Origin: Panicum virgatum
Lineage: Eukaryota > Streptophyta > Magnoliopsida > Poales > Poaceae
Reading direction: 5' to 3'
NCBI RefSeq assembly: GCF_016808335.1
Contig: NC_053146.1
Location: 7,045,015 to 7,109,014, forward strand
Length of the DNA stretch: 64,000 nt
The translations under genes and the position numbers were made by a program. Numbering within the stretch: position 1 is the first letter of the stretch; every line of letters starts with the position of its first letter. Shown here piece by piece: positions 24,345-35,253 of the stretch. The notes beneath the pieces were generated by a model. It was not told the DNA's origin. It was given only the letters and a program-made list of their open reading frames with translations, and ran no database searches.

Positions 24345-24604
24345 CTCCATCAGTTCCAAATTACAAGTCATTCCAAGAATCCTGGAGAGCCAAAGTTTTT
24401 CAAGTTTGACCAAATTTATATGACAAGATAATAACATTTATGATATCAATTAAGTATCATTAGATTCTTTGTTCGCTATATTTTCATAGTGCACATATTT
24501 GATGTCATAAATCTTTGTGTTTCTCTCTATAATTTTGGTCAAATTTTGAGATGGTTTGACTCTCCAAGATTCTTGGAATGACTTATAATTTAGAACGGAG
24601 AGAG
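24345..24604. mobile_element. Stowaway-type MITE
   Basis: CTCCATCAGTTCCAAATTA at the left and its inverse TAATTTAGAACGGAGAGAG at the right, bounded by TA. The interior arms CAAGTCATTCCAAGAATC and GATTCTTGGAATGACTTA are complementary. It is the same family as 34194-34452. Confidence 0.85.
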
Positions 24605-25400
24605 TACATAATAATGTTTTAACATTTTAAAAATGTGACCGACGGATAAGCAAGATACCAGTCACTTTACAAGAAGACAGACCTAATTTTGAAACCCTAC
24701 CTACAATAATACAGTCACTGAGACGTGCACTCGAGCAATACCATCTCTATCTGTTTCATCACAGACGTAACCACAGTCAAACTATGGCTATTTCATCCAT
24801 GATAAGATCGATCGTTTCTAGTCATGCCTTCCACTATTTTTTTTGAAAGCTATGCCTTCCACTATACAGATTGCGCATTTGGGCTCAGATTCTCCTCTCC
24901 ATTTGACTGAAATCTTCTCGATGTAGCGCATTCAAGTTAAGGACGCCACCTTGTGTTGCAAACTTGGCCGCATATCCCAGGCTGTTGGGTTCAGATAAGA
25001 GTGATTCAGACCTGGGAATGAGATGGAATTGGGGCGACCACCACTAACTATATGCATGTGGCTCCTGCATCCTCTCTCGTGCTGATAGCTGACTCCCACT
25101 AGAAGCACATCCAGCCTTCATTTTACGAAAAATTCAGGCACTAATGTACTGGAATATATGCACTGCATTTCTGTCAATGATTCAATGATGTATGTTGACA
25201 GATCATGCATCAGTCAGCTCCGTGCTCGCAGTGCAAGTGATTCCAAGGATGTCTTGAGAGGAAGATTCTAAGGATATGCTTGCTCTCTTCCTATGATCTT
25301 CTCTGGCAACCAAAGAGAATTTCCAGCTAACCAAAATCAGAGAGGGAGAACGAGCAGAGATCAGTGCAATAGTACAGTATGAACACAATGATCCATTTTG
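24605..25400. other. Intergenic, no gene recognised
   Basis: No coding frame or repeat family supported. Confidence 0.5.
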
Positions 25401-25874
25401 CCTAAACGGTCATTTAGTCCATTTAAACAATGTTTAAACGGTAAACAGAGATTATCCGTATCGTTTAGGCCCTAAACGATTAAACAGTTAGACCGTTTAA
25501 ACCGTTAAAAACCGTCTAAACTGTCTAAACTGAGTCAAGTTAAACGTGATTAAATGAGCTAAATGATCATTTAATTTATAATTTAGTCAATAAGAGGATT
25601 ACAACTACCCAAACAAACCGAATTAATTAGCACTGTAAGTATATGAAGTGTCGTGGAATTTAGATTTCTTCTAAAAAGATTATTTGGTAGAATACTTATT
25701 TTTTACATGTAGAAGTATGTAGGCTTCCTAGCGTATCTGACATTTACGTACATAAATTTTATATATTTTAGTGTTACTGTGTCAAACTGCTTAGGGTGTT
25801 TAACTCCGTTTAAACGGCCTAAACGCTAAACAGAGGGTGACCGGCTGTTTACGGTCTAGCGTTTAGGATAAAAC
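25401..25874. repeat. Inverted-repeat element rich in TTTAAACGG motifs
   Basis: Starts CCTAAACGG and ends CGTTTAGG, with many direct and inverted copies of GTTTAAACGG, CCTAAACG and GTCTAAAC crowded into both ends and an AT-rich centre (25560-25780). Crowded subterminal motifs on both sides are typical of non-autonomous hAT elements, where they bind transposase. No transposase frame is present. Confidence 0.5.
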
Positions 25875-27564
25875 TAGTCTAGGACTCTTAGATCTACATG
25901 GGCCCTATGGGTTAGTTCTGATTTGTGTCTATCTAGGCCCACGAATGTCAATGTCCCACGTATGGGTTAGTTCTACACTTTCCCTTGACGCAAGTCAATG
26001 TCCACACTGAATTTGCATTATATTGAATTATGTTGAAAAAAAATCCAGTGGGACAAAACACAGCAACTAATGAAAAAAGATAGTGCAATATTTGATCATG
26101 TGGATCACGGTGATCAAGTGACATATGCGTCTAATGGAGGGGGTACATATGGTTAGATCTTACTTACATATGGCCGGTGAATGCAGGGATCAGGATGAGC
26201 CCATGCTGACCGTCTGACTATGAATTACTTTTCAGAAAAGATGAACATCGAATGGGTTGCATTGATCCCATTTTTTTTTCTAGATGACTCTACGAAATTC
26301 ACTTTTATATATTTTTGTTTGCCGCTGGGCGTAGCCTGCACCAGGTTAGAAAATCATTCTTTGTGTTTCCTCACATTCCTTTTCTATTTTCTCTTGCAGC
26401 CTTTTCCACCGAGGTGACATGCCGGCCTGACAAATAATCTCTTGTAACGGGGAATAAACTTCTCAAGTAAATACTTATTTCTAACACTCCACACTTCCGT
26501 TTTCCTCCCAACTGCTTCATTTGGGGGTGGTGGGAAAAGTGGGTTGAACAGTTACTAGTGTAAATGAGGTTTTGATGGCGTTCAAGGTGGAGTTGGTGGT
26601 GGCATTGGGACCCCACATCCAGCTATGCTGCTCAAGCCCCTGTTGCTATTACAAATTGTAGTCAACGTATAGCTCTTGGCGGTAGGATTTGTGTGTTGTC
26701 ATTTACAGAATTGTATTTGCATCTATTTATCTTTTATTTTAGCTTTCATTCTTCAGGGTATCATTTCTTTAGATCATGTTAATTAAACTAATTGAGGAAT
26801 TTGTATAGTTTTGTAAGGTCGAGGTATGTTTTAAGTTTTGCTCAATGTATGTCTTAATTTCAGCAGCCCGCGGGTATGGTTTCTACGGATCGGATCAAAT
26901 TAATTGAAGAATTTTTGTATTGTTTTGTAAGGCCTAGACATGTTTTAATTTTTGTTCAAGGCATCATTTAGTTTTGTTCATCACTGTTACTAGAGTCTTG
27001 TCATCCCCTCATGTCCCCGGTTTTTTATGCGTGTGTTGTGTGTGTATCATTTGGCTGATACAGATCATATTTTCAGTTGATTTTTGTCTGCCGCCTCTTC
27101 TCCGGTAGTTGCCTGATTTCCAAGCATCGATCTCTTCACCCATATTTTATATACTGGTCTACACCACGTGGCTTCGCCCAATAGGTTTGAAAACCGATTG
27201 ATTGAAGCTGGATAGAAAAACACTCGGATGTTGTAGCCTCATTCCCAGAACATATATCCAGTAGTATGTAGTACACTCTGAATGTGTGTAGCACACAAAC
27301 AATTTCAAGATGCTGATGTGTGTAGTCACTAGGGAAGGAAAGACTTATGACGTGCTCGATCGATACATGGACGCTTGGGTTAGATAAATATTTCTTGAGT
27401 CCGGTAATCTGGAGTGGTAATCAGCTTTCCTCGAGCGGTGATCACCTCTCGTAGCGGCGTTTCAATTTGATGATGTCGTCCTTGATCTCACATGGGCACC
27501 CAACTCATGTCGGACTTCAATGTTGTTGTTGATGGCAGGGGCGTCGGGCATAGCAGAAGTTATA
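25875..27564. other. Intergenic, no gene recognised
   Basis: AT-rich, with no supportable frame. Part of 27240-27300 (GTACACTCTGAATGTGTGTAG) is related to the repeat copies at 34.5, 37.9 and 38.1 kb. Confidence 0.45.
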
Positions 27565-27797
27565 CTCCCTCCATCCTAAAATAATTGCAACTATAAAATT
27601 CAAAATTTATTCTAAAAAACTTGTTAACTTTGACCTACCTACCACAAAAGACAAGACAATTCCGAAAAATTCCCACAAAAGACAACCAACAATTCATCCA
27701 CTCATCACAAAAGGAAAAGGGTATTTTTATAATTTTACACCTAACATTGATTTACGTGTTTGGTCCTAGAATTGCATTTATTTTGGGACGGAGGAAG
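27565..27797. mobile_element. Stowaway-type MITE
   Basis: CTCCCTCCATCCTAAAATAA at the left and TTTATTTTGGGACGGAGGAAG at the right, with TA on each side. Confidence 0.85.
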
Positions 27798-27964
27798 TAC
27801 ATCGCTAGCGCGGTGGTAGAGGCTTTGGTGCGGCGGGAGCCGCCGGAGCCGAGGTGGACGGTAGTGCGGCGGTATGGTGGACCGTTTGTCTCGTGAGCCG
27901 GCATAGTATTTTCTTCAGGCGATAGATTTAGATTCTATCACCTTCGGTGATGCATAAACGTACT

Positions 27965-29406
27965 TGAAAGACCGGATCGAGTGCTCTAGCCTAAGAGGGA
28001 GAGGAGGTGAATTAGGCAACTTAAAAACTAGACCTATGGCTCCAACTAAATTGCACAATATTAAACTAAAACATGCTATCTATATGTGCAACTAAGGTTG
28101 TTCTAGTGTGAAACCCCTATCCCAAAAGAATTTAGCAACATATAGCCTTTTCTATCAAGAAACTACTCTATAAAAGTAAAGGCACAAGAGTTGCTAGTAT
28201 GAAATGCAGAAACATAAAGAGCGGGATAGGAGGAAGCAAACTCTTGACGCGGGTGTTTATCTCGTGGTTCGGTTAGCCACAAAGGCACACCTACATTCAC
28301 GTTGTTGAAGCACTCACTAAGAGTATCGCTTCTCGGCAATCAAGTCTCTCCCGTGAACTCAATCACGGTCACCTTGATACCGAAATCCACCAAGGAGCTT
28401 CTTCACAAAGGATGGGGGTCTCCACGTGCCCCGCACAAGATCATCCACGCCGCTCCACACCAAGTCGGAGGGTCGTTGACGTTGCCGGCGAGCCTCAAAG
28501 CTCCAAGGAGCCGGCGCACCAATATCTTCTTTTGGTTCACTAAAGAACCACAGCACAAGGTCACAAAGTCTTGCTCTCTCACTCTCTAAAGAACTAACCT
28601 TTCACAACACTCTCTAAAGTGTGCTAAGGACTAAAGATATGATCACTAAGCTCTTGGATGGCTTGGAGATGTTCTTGGGTGTGGGTGTGATGTTCTGAAC
28701 TCCAGCAATCTTCAAATGACCGGGGGATCACGTATATATAGGCCTCCAAGTCCATAGAGCCGTTAAGAGCCGTTAGTCACTTTTCTGCGAGGGCACCGGA
28801 TAGACCGGTGGTAGGACACCGGTGTATCCGGTCACTCACAGCTCTGCACTATCCGTTAGCTTTCTGACAACTGACGTGGCTTTCACCGGTTAGACCGATC
28901 TCATGCACCGGTGCTTCACCGGTTCATCCGGTCCTGAAGAAATCTTCAGCTTTTGTCTTGAAACTACACCGGTGCCTTGCCTGGTGCACCACCGGTTCAA
29001 TCGGTGCTGAAGAACTTCTCCTCGGCTGCTTGACATGCTCTCTGATACGTAGCATGGTGCTTGCACTGGTACTTCAACTTGACACCGCCGATGCATCCGG
29101 TGCCACTTGATTTGCTGGCACCAGCACTGCAGATTACTCTGGTGCTATAGCACCGGTGCATCCAATGTCTACCGGTTAGACCGGTGCTGCGTCACCGGTT
29201 CATCCGGTGCTACTGTTTTCTGTAGAACTCGTCCAATTCAGCGTTTATTTGAGTTCTTTCTTCGTGTTTTGCTTTGCTTGATCTTTTTGCTTCATCCCTG
29301 GGATCTATAATTGTTCACTTGACAAAACCATTAGTCCCATTGATTGCGTTGTTACTCAATCACCAAAATCACAAAATAATGGTCTAATGGGGCCATTTTT
29401 CTTACA
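27965..29406 (-). repeat. 3' LTR of the gag-only element
   Basis: Plus-strand ends TGAAAGACCGG...CTTACA. It matches 32629-34064 over its full length with scattered differences. The part 28795-29215 is crowded with ACCGGT-type words. Confidence 0.88.
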
Positions 29407-29420
29407 ATCTCCCTTTTTTT
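29407..29420 (-). other. Polypurine tract
   Basis: On the minus strand this reads AAAAAAAGGGAGAT, followed by the LTR start TGTAAG. Confidence 0.7.
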
Positions 29421-30787
29421 GGTGATTGATGACAACACAATCAAAGCAAATATAAATTTTGTAAAAATTAACAAATTGAACCACTTACACTTGCTTGGAT
29501 GCTTATCATCATCCAATATTGACTTGGCATCCCCCTAAATCGATCATTCCCCCTTTGTTTTTCCCCATATTTGCTACTTATTCTTCTTTTTCTCCCCCTT
29601 TGGAATCAAAGTTGTTCCCCTTTGGGTGATTCTCATTTTACCTTGTTTTGATCCAAACTTTTCCTCTTTTGGAATCAAATCACCTAAAAAGGCTTGGCAA
29701 AATAATATAGCTCAAAGGGAAAAGTTAGTAGCCTAGAGAGTTAGCTCCACGAATCATGATCCAATTATATGATATCAATGAGGATACCAATTGAGCGATT
29801 ACTAAGGTGGATCACAAAACACACGAAACTAGCATGACATGAACTAAGCTTTCCACAAAGTGTTGTGCACAAAATGATAATGTGATAATCATGTGCACAA
29901 CTAGACATTTGAAAGAGAAAGCTTAGATCATATCATGCATGGAGGTAGCTCTATGAAAACAAAGAATTGACAAAGATACCAATTGAAGGAATTTTAGAAC
30001 CTTGCATACCTCCGAGGGTTTGTAGTTACCTTGCATGTACCAAGTTGAAAGAGACTTGTGCCAAATGATACCAATTGAAATTAAATACCAACTGAAAGTC
30101 TTTGAGGTCAAAGCACACTTGGTACAAGAAGGTGAGCAAATGCATGAGCACATAGCCTATGAACTTAGATATGGATATTTTGTTCAATAGATCATGGCTC
30201 AACATGAGACTACAAAAGATAGGCTTGAAAATATGTTAGTCTCAAAATCACAAACCATAGGATGAACTCCCCCTAAATGTGTGCATTTAGTGTTTGAATC
30301 ACCACTCTAATGTATGCACATTATTTTTGACAACAATGGGAAGTTTACCCTATAGTTTATGCTCATAGTACAAAAATTAAATACATGCCTCATGAAGTCC
30401 ATGTACCATGAAGAGTAACTTTATGTAGCTTTCTACACACTTATCAAACCATATAGGTTGCTTATGGGTTAGATCATGACACAAGCAACCCACCATATAT
30501 AGCACTAGGCGATGCAATGTAAACAATCTAACAAGGGTAAAGGAGCTACATGATGATTTGAATTGAAATCTAGCTATCATTATCTTATAGGGGACTTGGG
30601 CAACAAATGTCCAAGATACGAGCTTGGCTTCTTTAGCTTGAATCATTCATTTTCTAGTTAGCCAAGCCTCCAAATCCCCGAAGCCATACTTGGCCTTCAA
30701 GTCTCCGTTGACCCACACCATTTGAGGCCCCTTCATATTGGTGATGACATCTTTGGGCACCCAAATGGAGTGATTCCGACTCCTTTC
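29421..30787 (-). other. Non-coding interior of the gag-only element
   Basis: This is where pol should be. No pol motif is seen in any frame, only short frames. The word GATACCAATTGA, which spans the LTR-primer site junction at 32620, recurs here at 29783, 29975, 30067 and, in altered form, 30085. Confidence 0.6.
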
Positions 30788-32504
30788 TTACTTCTCAATC
30801 TTGTGAGCAACCACATTGCCAATGGTTTTTTTTATCACATAGGAGGTGTTATTGCTTTTGTTCCTCAGGTTGGGCTTGGTGTAGATGAGAGAACTCTTGA
30901 TTGTAAGCTCCTTCTTGTTCTTCTCAACCGAAAGCTTCTTCTTTGGTTGAGGGCACTTGTTGGACTTGTGGTCTTTTTGATGGCACTTAGAGCAAGTCAC
31001 GATGGACCCCTTCTCAAGCTTGTTCATCATGTCTTCTGTTATCTTGAGAAAGTTGAACATTACTCTCTATGCTCTTGCCCTTTAATCAAGCCAAGTCCTT
31101 CATGAGCCTTTCCACTTTTTGTTTGAGTTCATCATTCTCCTTGGCAATGAGATCATTGCATGATTCTACAACAACATTCTCATAGCATTTCTCATTGTAA
31201 GGGTTAGATTTATCAATTGAATCAAAATAAGAAGTTGAAGCACTATTAGTATCATTAATGCTCTTAATTTTCAACTTGAGCTCTTCATGCTCTTCGCTAA
31301 GCAATTTGAATTTGCACAACAAATTTTCATAATTTATAGCGAAAATAGCATTAAGAGCATTAAGGTTTTCAATTTCATTTGATTGCTTCTTTATGAATTT
31401 TTGGTGCTCATGAACTAGTTCGAGAAGTTCTTCATATGAAGAAGAATCGGAGTCATCATCACTTACATTATTATTCATACCTTGGGCCATAAAATATGTG
31501 TGTGATGATGATCACATGTTGGTGCGGGTGGTGAATGTCTTGCTTGATTCATCACTTAAGCTTGCGCTTGATTCTTCACCACCGCTTACCCATTCACTAA
31601 AGATGGCAAATGACTCATGTTTGGGCTTCTTCTCCTTCTTTTCTTTCTTCTTCTTGAATCTCCTCTCAACCTTTATTTATTGGTGATGAGACCCATCTTT
31701 GAGGAAGACCATATACCTCATTGAGTTGATTTCTTGCAAGCATTTGTTCATCTTCCTGACTTGCTTGTAAAGGTTGGGGTCCATTGGCTCTTTTTCATCA
31801 TTTGAGGAGCTTTGACATGCCTCCTCTTCTTCCTCTTCACTTGAGCTATCTTTGATGGCCATCTTCTTCAACTTCTTGACTTGCTTGGATGCAAGTGCGC
31901 TATGTGTTGGTGAAGAAGGTGGTGCTCCTGGCTTGATGTCGTGGCGTAACTCGTGGGCGATCACCTTATTGAGGACTTGATTTGGGGTCAATGTGTTAAT
32001 TTCTTTCTCATAAAAAATTATGATCACCAAATCATAGTCCGGCCTCCGTAGTGAGTGAAGAATCTTGCGAATGAGCTCCAAATCATCAATTTTCTTCATA
32101 TCTAAAGAGTTAATCTCATTCACAAGAATATTCAACCGTGAGTACATAGATTCGGCATTTTCATCATCTAGTTGCTTGAAGCTATTAAGTTTATCAATGA
32201 GAACATGATATTTTTCATTTACAACATCTTCTGTGTCTTCATGGTTCTCACTAATAGTTTTCCATAAATCTTTAGCATTTTCACAAGCAAACACACGGTT
32301 GAACACATTGTCACCAAGAGAGCTTAAGATAACACATTTGGCTATAGCATCATATTGCTTCTCTTGTTGAATTTTGCCCTTCATTCTCTCACTAGTTACT
32401 CTCCAAATATTTATGCCCTTTACTTGGAGGTGAGATTGCATTAAGATCTTCCATCGTAGGAAGCCCGTGCCATCGAAACGTGGAGGAGGTCCTAATGAAT
32501 CCAT
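30788..32504 (-). pseudogene. Copia-type gag (UBN2) with zinc knuckle, broken
   Basis: Starts at ATG 32504. The N-terminus FDGTGFLRWKILMQSHL is followed by the UBN2 gag body (LWKTISENHE, then ESMYSRLNILVNEINSLD, LTPNQVLNKVIAHELR) and a charged Ser/Glu/Lys tail. A TAA at 31677 interrupts it; homologous Lys-rich sequence continues beyond the stop to about 31500. A coiled-coil part follows (31086-31490, LVHEHQKFIKKQSNEIENLN), then a CCHC zinc knuckle (CSKCHQKDHKSNKC, 30788-31060). Gag packages the RNA. With at least two interruptions this copy is not intact. Confidence 0.8.
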
Positions 32505-32608
32505 CCCTTCCCCAAACAGCTAACTCACTAGGCGGTGAAGCCTAACCGATCAAGTAGCCGGTAAGCACAAATTGCCAATGGAATTGGCTTTCTTTGTGAG
32601 AGATGTGA

Positions 32609-32626
32609 GTCCCGGCTCTGATACCA
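32609..32626 (-). other. Primer-binding site
   Basis: The minus strand reads TGGTATCAGAGCCGGGAC two bases after the 5' LTR, a perfect match to the initiator Met-tRNA type site. It fixes the element's orientation. Confidence 0.9.
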
Positions 32627-32628
32627 AT

Positions 32629-34064
32629 TGAAAGACCGGATCGGGAGCCTAAGAGAGGGAGGGGGTGAATTAGGCAACTTAAAAACTAGACATATGGCTC
32701 CAACTAAATTGCACAATATTAAACTAAAACATGTTATATATATGTGCAACTAAAATTATTCTAGTGTGAAACCCCTATTCCAAAAGAGTTTAGCAACCTA
32801 TAGTCTTTTCTATCAAGAAACTACTCTATGAAAGTAAAGGCACAAGAATTGCTAGTATGAAATGCGGAAACGTAAAGAGCGGGATAGGAGGAGGCAAACT
32901 CTTGACGCGGGTGTTTATCTCATGGTTCGGTTAGCCACAAAGGCACACTTACATCCACGTTGTTGAAGCACTCACTAAGAGTATCGCTTCTCGGCAATCA
33001 AGTCTCTTCAGTGAACTCAATCACTGCCACCTTGATACCGAAATCCACTAAGGAGCTTCTCCACAAAGTATGGGGGTCTCCACGTGCCCCGCACAAGATC
33101 GTCCACGCCGCTCCACACTAAGTCGGAGGGTCGTTGACGTTGTCGGCGAGCCTCAAAGCTTTAAGGGGCCGGCGCACCAATATCTTCTTTTGGTTCACTA
33201 AAGAACCACAGCACAAGGTCACAAAGCCTTGGTCTCTCACTCTCTAAAGAGCTAACCTTTCACAACACTCTCTAAAGTGTGCTAAGGACTAAAGATATGA
33301 TCACTAAGCTCTTGGATGGCTTGGAGATGTTCTTGGGTGTGGGTGTGATGTTCCTGAACTCCAGCAATCTTCAAATGATCGGGGGATCACGTATATATAG
33401 GCCTCCAAGTCCATAGAGCCGTTAAGAGCCGTTGGCCACTTTTCTGCGAGGGCACCGGATAGACCGGTGGTAGGGCACCGGTGTATCGGGTCACTCACAG
33501 CTCTGCACTATCCGTTAGCTTTCTGACAGCTGACGTGACTTTCACCGGTTAGACCGGTCTCATGCACCGGTGCTTCACCGGTTCATCCGGTCCTGAAGAA
33601 ATCTTCAGATTCTGTCTTAAAACTACACCGGTGCATTGCCTGGTGCACCACCAGTTCAACCGGTGTTGAAGAACTTCTCCTTGGCTGCTTGGCATGCTCT
33701 CTGGTACGTAGCATGATGCTTGCACCGGTGCTTCAACTTGACACCACCGGTGCATCCGGTGCCACTTGATTTGCTGGCACCAGCACTGCAGATTACTCTG
33801 GTGCTATAGCACCGGTGCATCCGACGCCTACCGATTAGACCGGTGCTGCGTCACCGGTTCATTCGGTGCTACTGTTTTCTGTAGAACTCGTCCAATTCAG
33901 CGTTTCTTTGAGTTCTTTCTTCTTATTTTGCTTTGCTTGGCCTTTTTGCTTTGTCCCTGGGATCTATAATTGTTCACTTGACAAAACCATTAGTCCCATT
34001 AATTGTGTTGTTACTCAATCACTAAAATCACAAAATAATAGCCTAATGGGGCCATTTTCCTTAC
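32629..34064 (-). repeat. 5' LTR of the gag-only element
   Basis: Direct repeat of 27965-29406. It contains the promoter-side sequence ACGTATATATAGGC near 33389-33402 and the CCGGT-rich part 33450-33870. Confidence 0.88.
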
Positions 34065-34193
34065 TGCACTCGTCGGGCATCCTTGCCGTCATCGTCGTTC
34101 AGGGCCCGAAGCTCGACTAATCACACTATCACCATATATAAGGTCAATCCTGAGGACTTGTACCTCAAATGTGTAGCATACACTTGAGATGTA

Positions 34194-34452
34194 CTCCCTC
34201 CGTTCCAAATTATAAGTCATTTTAAGAATTTTGGAAAGTCGAACTATCTCAAAGTTTGACCAAAATTATAGAGAAGAATACAAAGATTTATGAAATCAAA
34301 TAGATATACTATGAAAATATAGGTAACAAAGAGTGTAATGGTACTTAATTGTATGACAAATATTATTATCTTGTTATATATATTTAGTCAAACTTGAAAA
34401 ATTTTGACTCTCCAAGATTCTTGGAATGACTTATAATTTGGAACCGAGGGAG
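34194..34452. mobile_element. Stowaway-type MITE
   Basis: CTCCCTCCGTTCCAAATTA at the left and TAATTTGGAACCGAGGGAG at the right, with TA on both sides. Complementary arms run throughout. Confidence 0.9.
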
Positions 34453-34545
34453 TACATATTAAATGTGTAGGACACTCCATGAGTTAAGCGAGCACTACTA
34501 AAAATATAACCTCTGCAATGGTGAAAAATTATTACAATAAGGTCA

Positions 34546-34822
34546 ATCTTGAGGACTCGACGACACCGAATCCTGAGTGGATTCTCCTCCAAAGTCTCCA
34601 CGGTCCGCTCCCCGCGTCGGTGGCGACGGACGACAACGCGTGCTCGTCGTGGACCGTGTGCTTCCTCATTGACAAATGATAACGGACCAGACAACTCATC
34701 CAGCCCCACGCACTCCACTTCCTTCGTTAACAACAACGGATTTGGCACCTACGTGGTTGTACCTCAAATGTGTAGTATACACTTGAAGTGTACATATTAG
34801 ATGTGTAGGACACTCCGCGAGA
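34546..34822 (+). repeat. Dispersed ~230-bp repeat, copy 1
   Basis: Shares GAGGACTCG.CGACACCGAA, CTCCACTTCCTTCGT.AACAAC and CTCAAATGTGTAGTATACACT, in the same order, with 38098-38345. The first two blocks are also present at 37867-38075. Confidence 0.65.
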
Positions 34823-34931
34823 TAATCGAGCCCTACTAGAAATTTAACCTTTTGAAATGGTCTATAATATAAACAGGATCATCTGTATCGTTTCCACGAT
34901 GTCTATAATATAAACAAGGGTCAGTTGGATC

Positions 34932-35037
34932 CATGCCACTACAATTTCTTGAAATTGGATTTCATGTTGAAATCCATGCCATTGAGTGGCATGATTTTCA
35001 ACATGAAACCCAATTTCACGGGAGTTGTAGTGGCATG
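34932..35037. repeat. 106-bp near-perfect hairpin
   Basis: The left arm CATGCCACTACAATTT...ATTTCATGTTGAAAT and its inverse at the right (ATTTTCAACATGAAA...TTGTAGTGGCATG) pair almost fully. Even the centre ATGCCATTGAGTGGCAT folds, leaving a loop of about 5 bases. It may be a small foldback element or a MITE-like small-RNA precursor. Confidence 0.75.
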
Positions 35038-35081
35038 AATCGAATTTTCTCTATAAACAAAGAATATGAATGTGGAACTTC

Positions 35082-35253
35082 TGTTAGAGTATATTAGGGA
35101 TATCTCTATATTATGTAGATTAGGATTGTATCCGTATCCTACCAGATCTGTAGGAGAGGCTTCTTGCCCTCCAAGTCATGTACCCCTATATATTCAGCCA
35201 CAAGGCTCAGGCTAATACAATCCATCAATTACGCATCTCTATTCTCTCCTACA
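35082..35253 (+). repeat. 5' LTR of the small element
   Basis: TGTTAGAGTATATTAGG...TCTCCTACA. It includes CCCTATATATTCAGCC, the likely TATA region at about 35190-35202. Confidence 0.9.

Larger units (their letters stand above)
27965..34064 (-). mobile_element. Non-autonomous LTR retrotransposon (gag only, Copia-like)
   Basis: Two LTRs of about 1.44 kb flank only 3.2 kb. The minus strand carries the primer-binding site (32609-32626), gag with zinc knuckle (30788-32504) and a polypurine tract (AAAAAAAGGGAGAT, 29407-29420). Between zinc knuckle and polypurine tract are 1.4 kb with no protease, integrase, RT or RNase H. The element would depend on a relative for mobility. No clear target duplication is visible, and the 34064 border lacks the final A of the LTR. 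Confidence 0.85.

Noticed and set aside
28795..29215. CRISPR-like array in the ACCGGT-rich region
   Set aside because: Short degenerate motifs with irregular spacing inside an LTR of a eukaryotic retrotransposon; no conserved repeat-spacer pattern.
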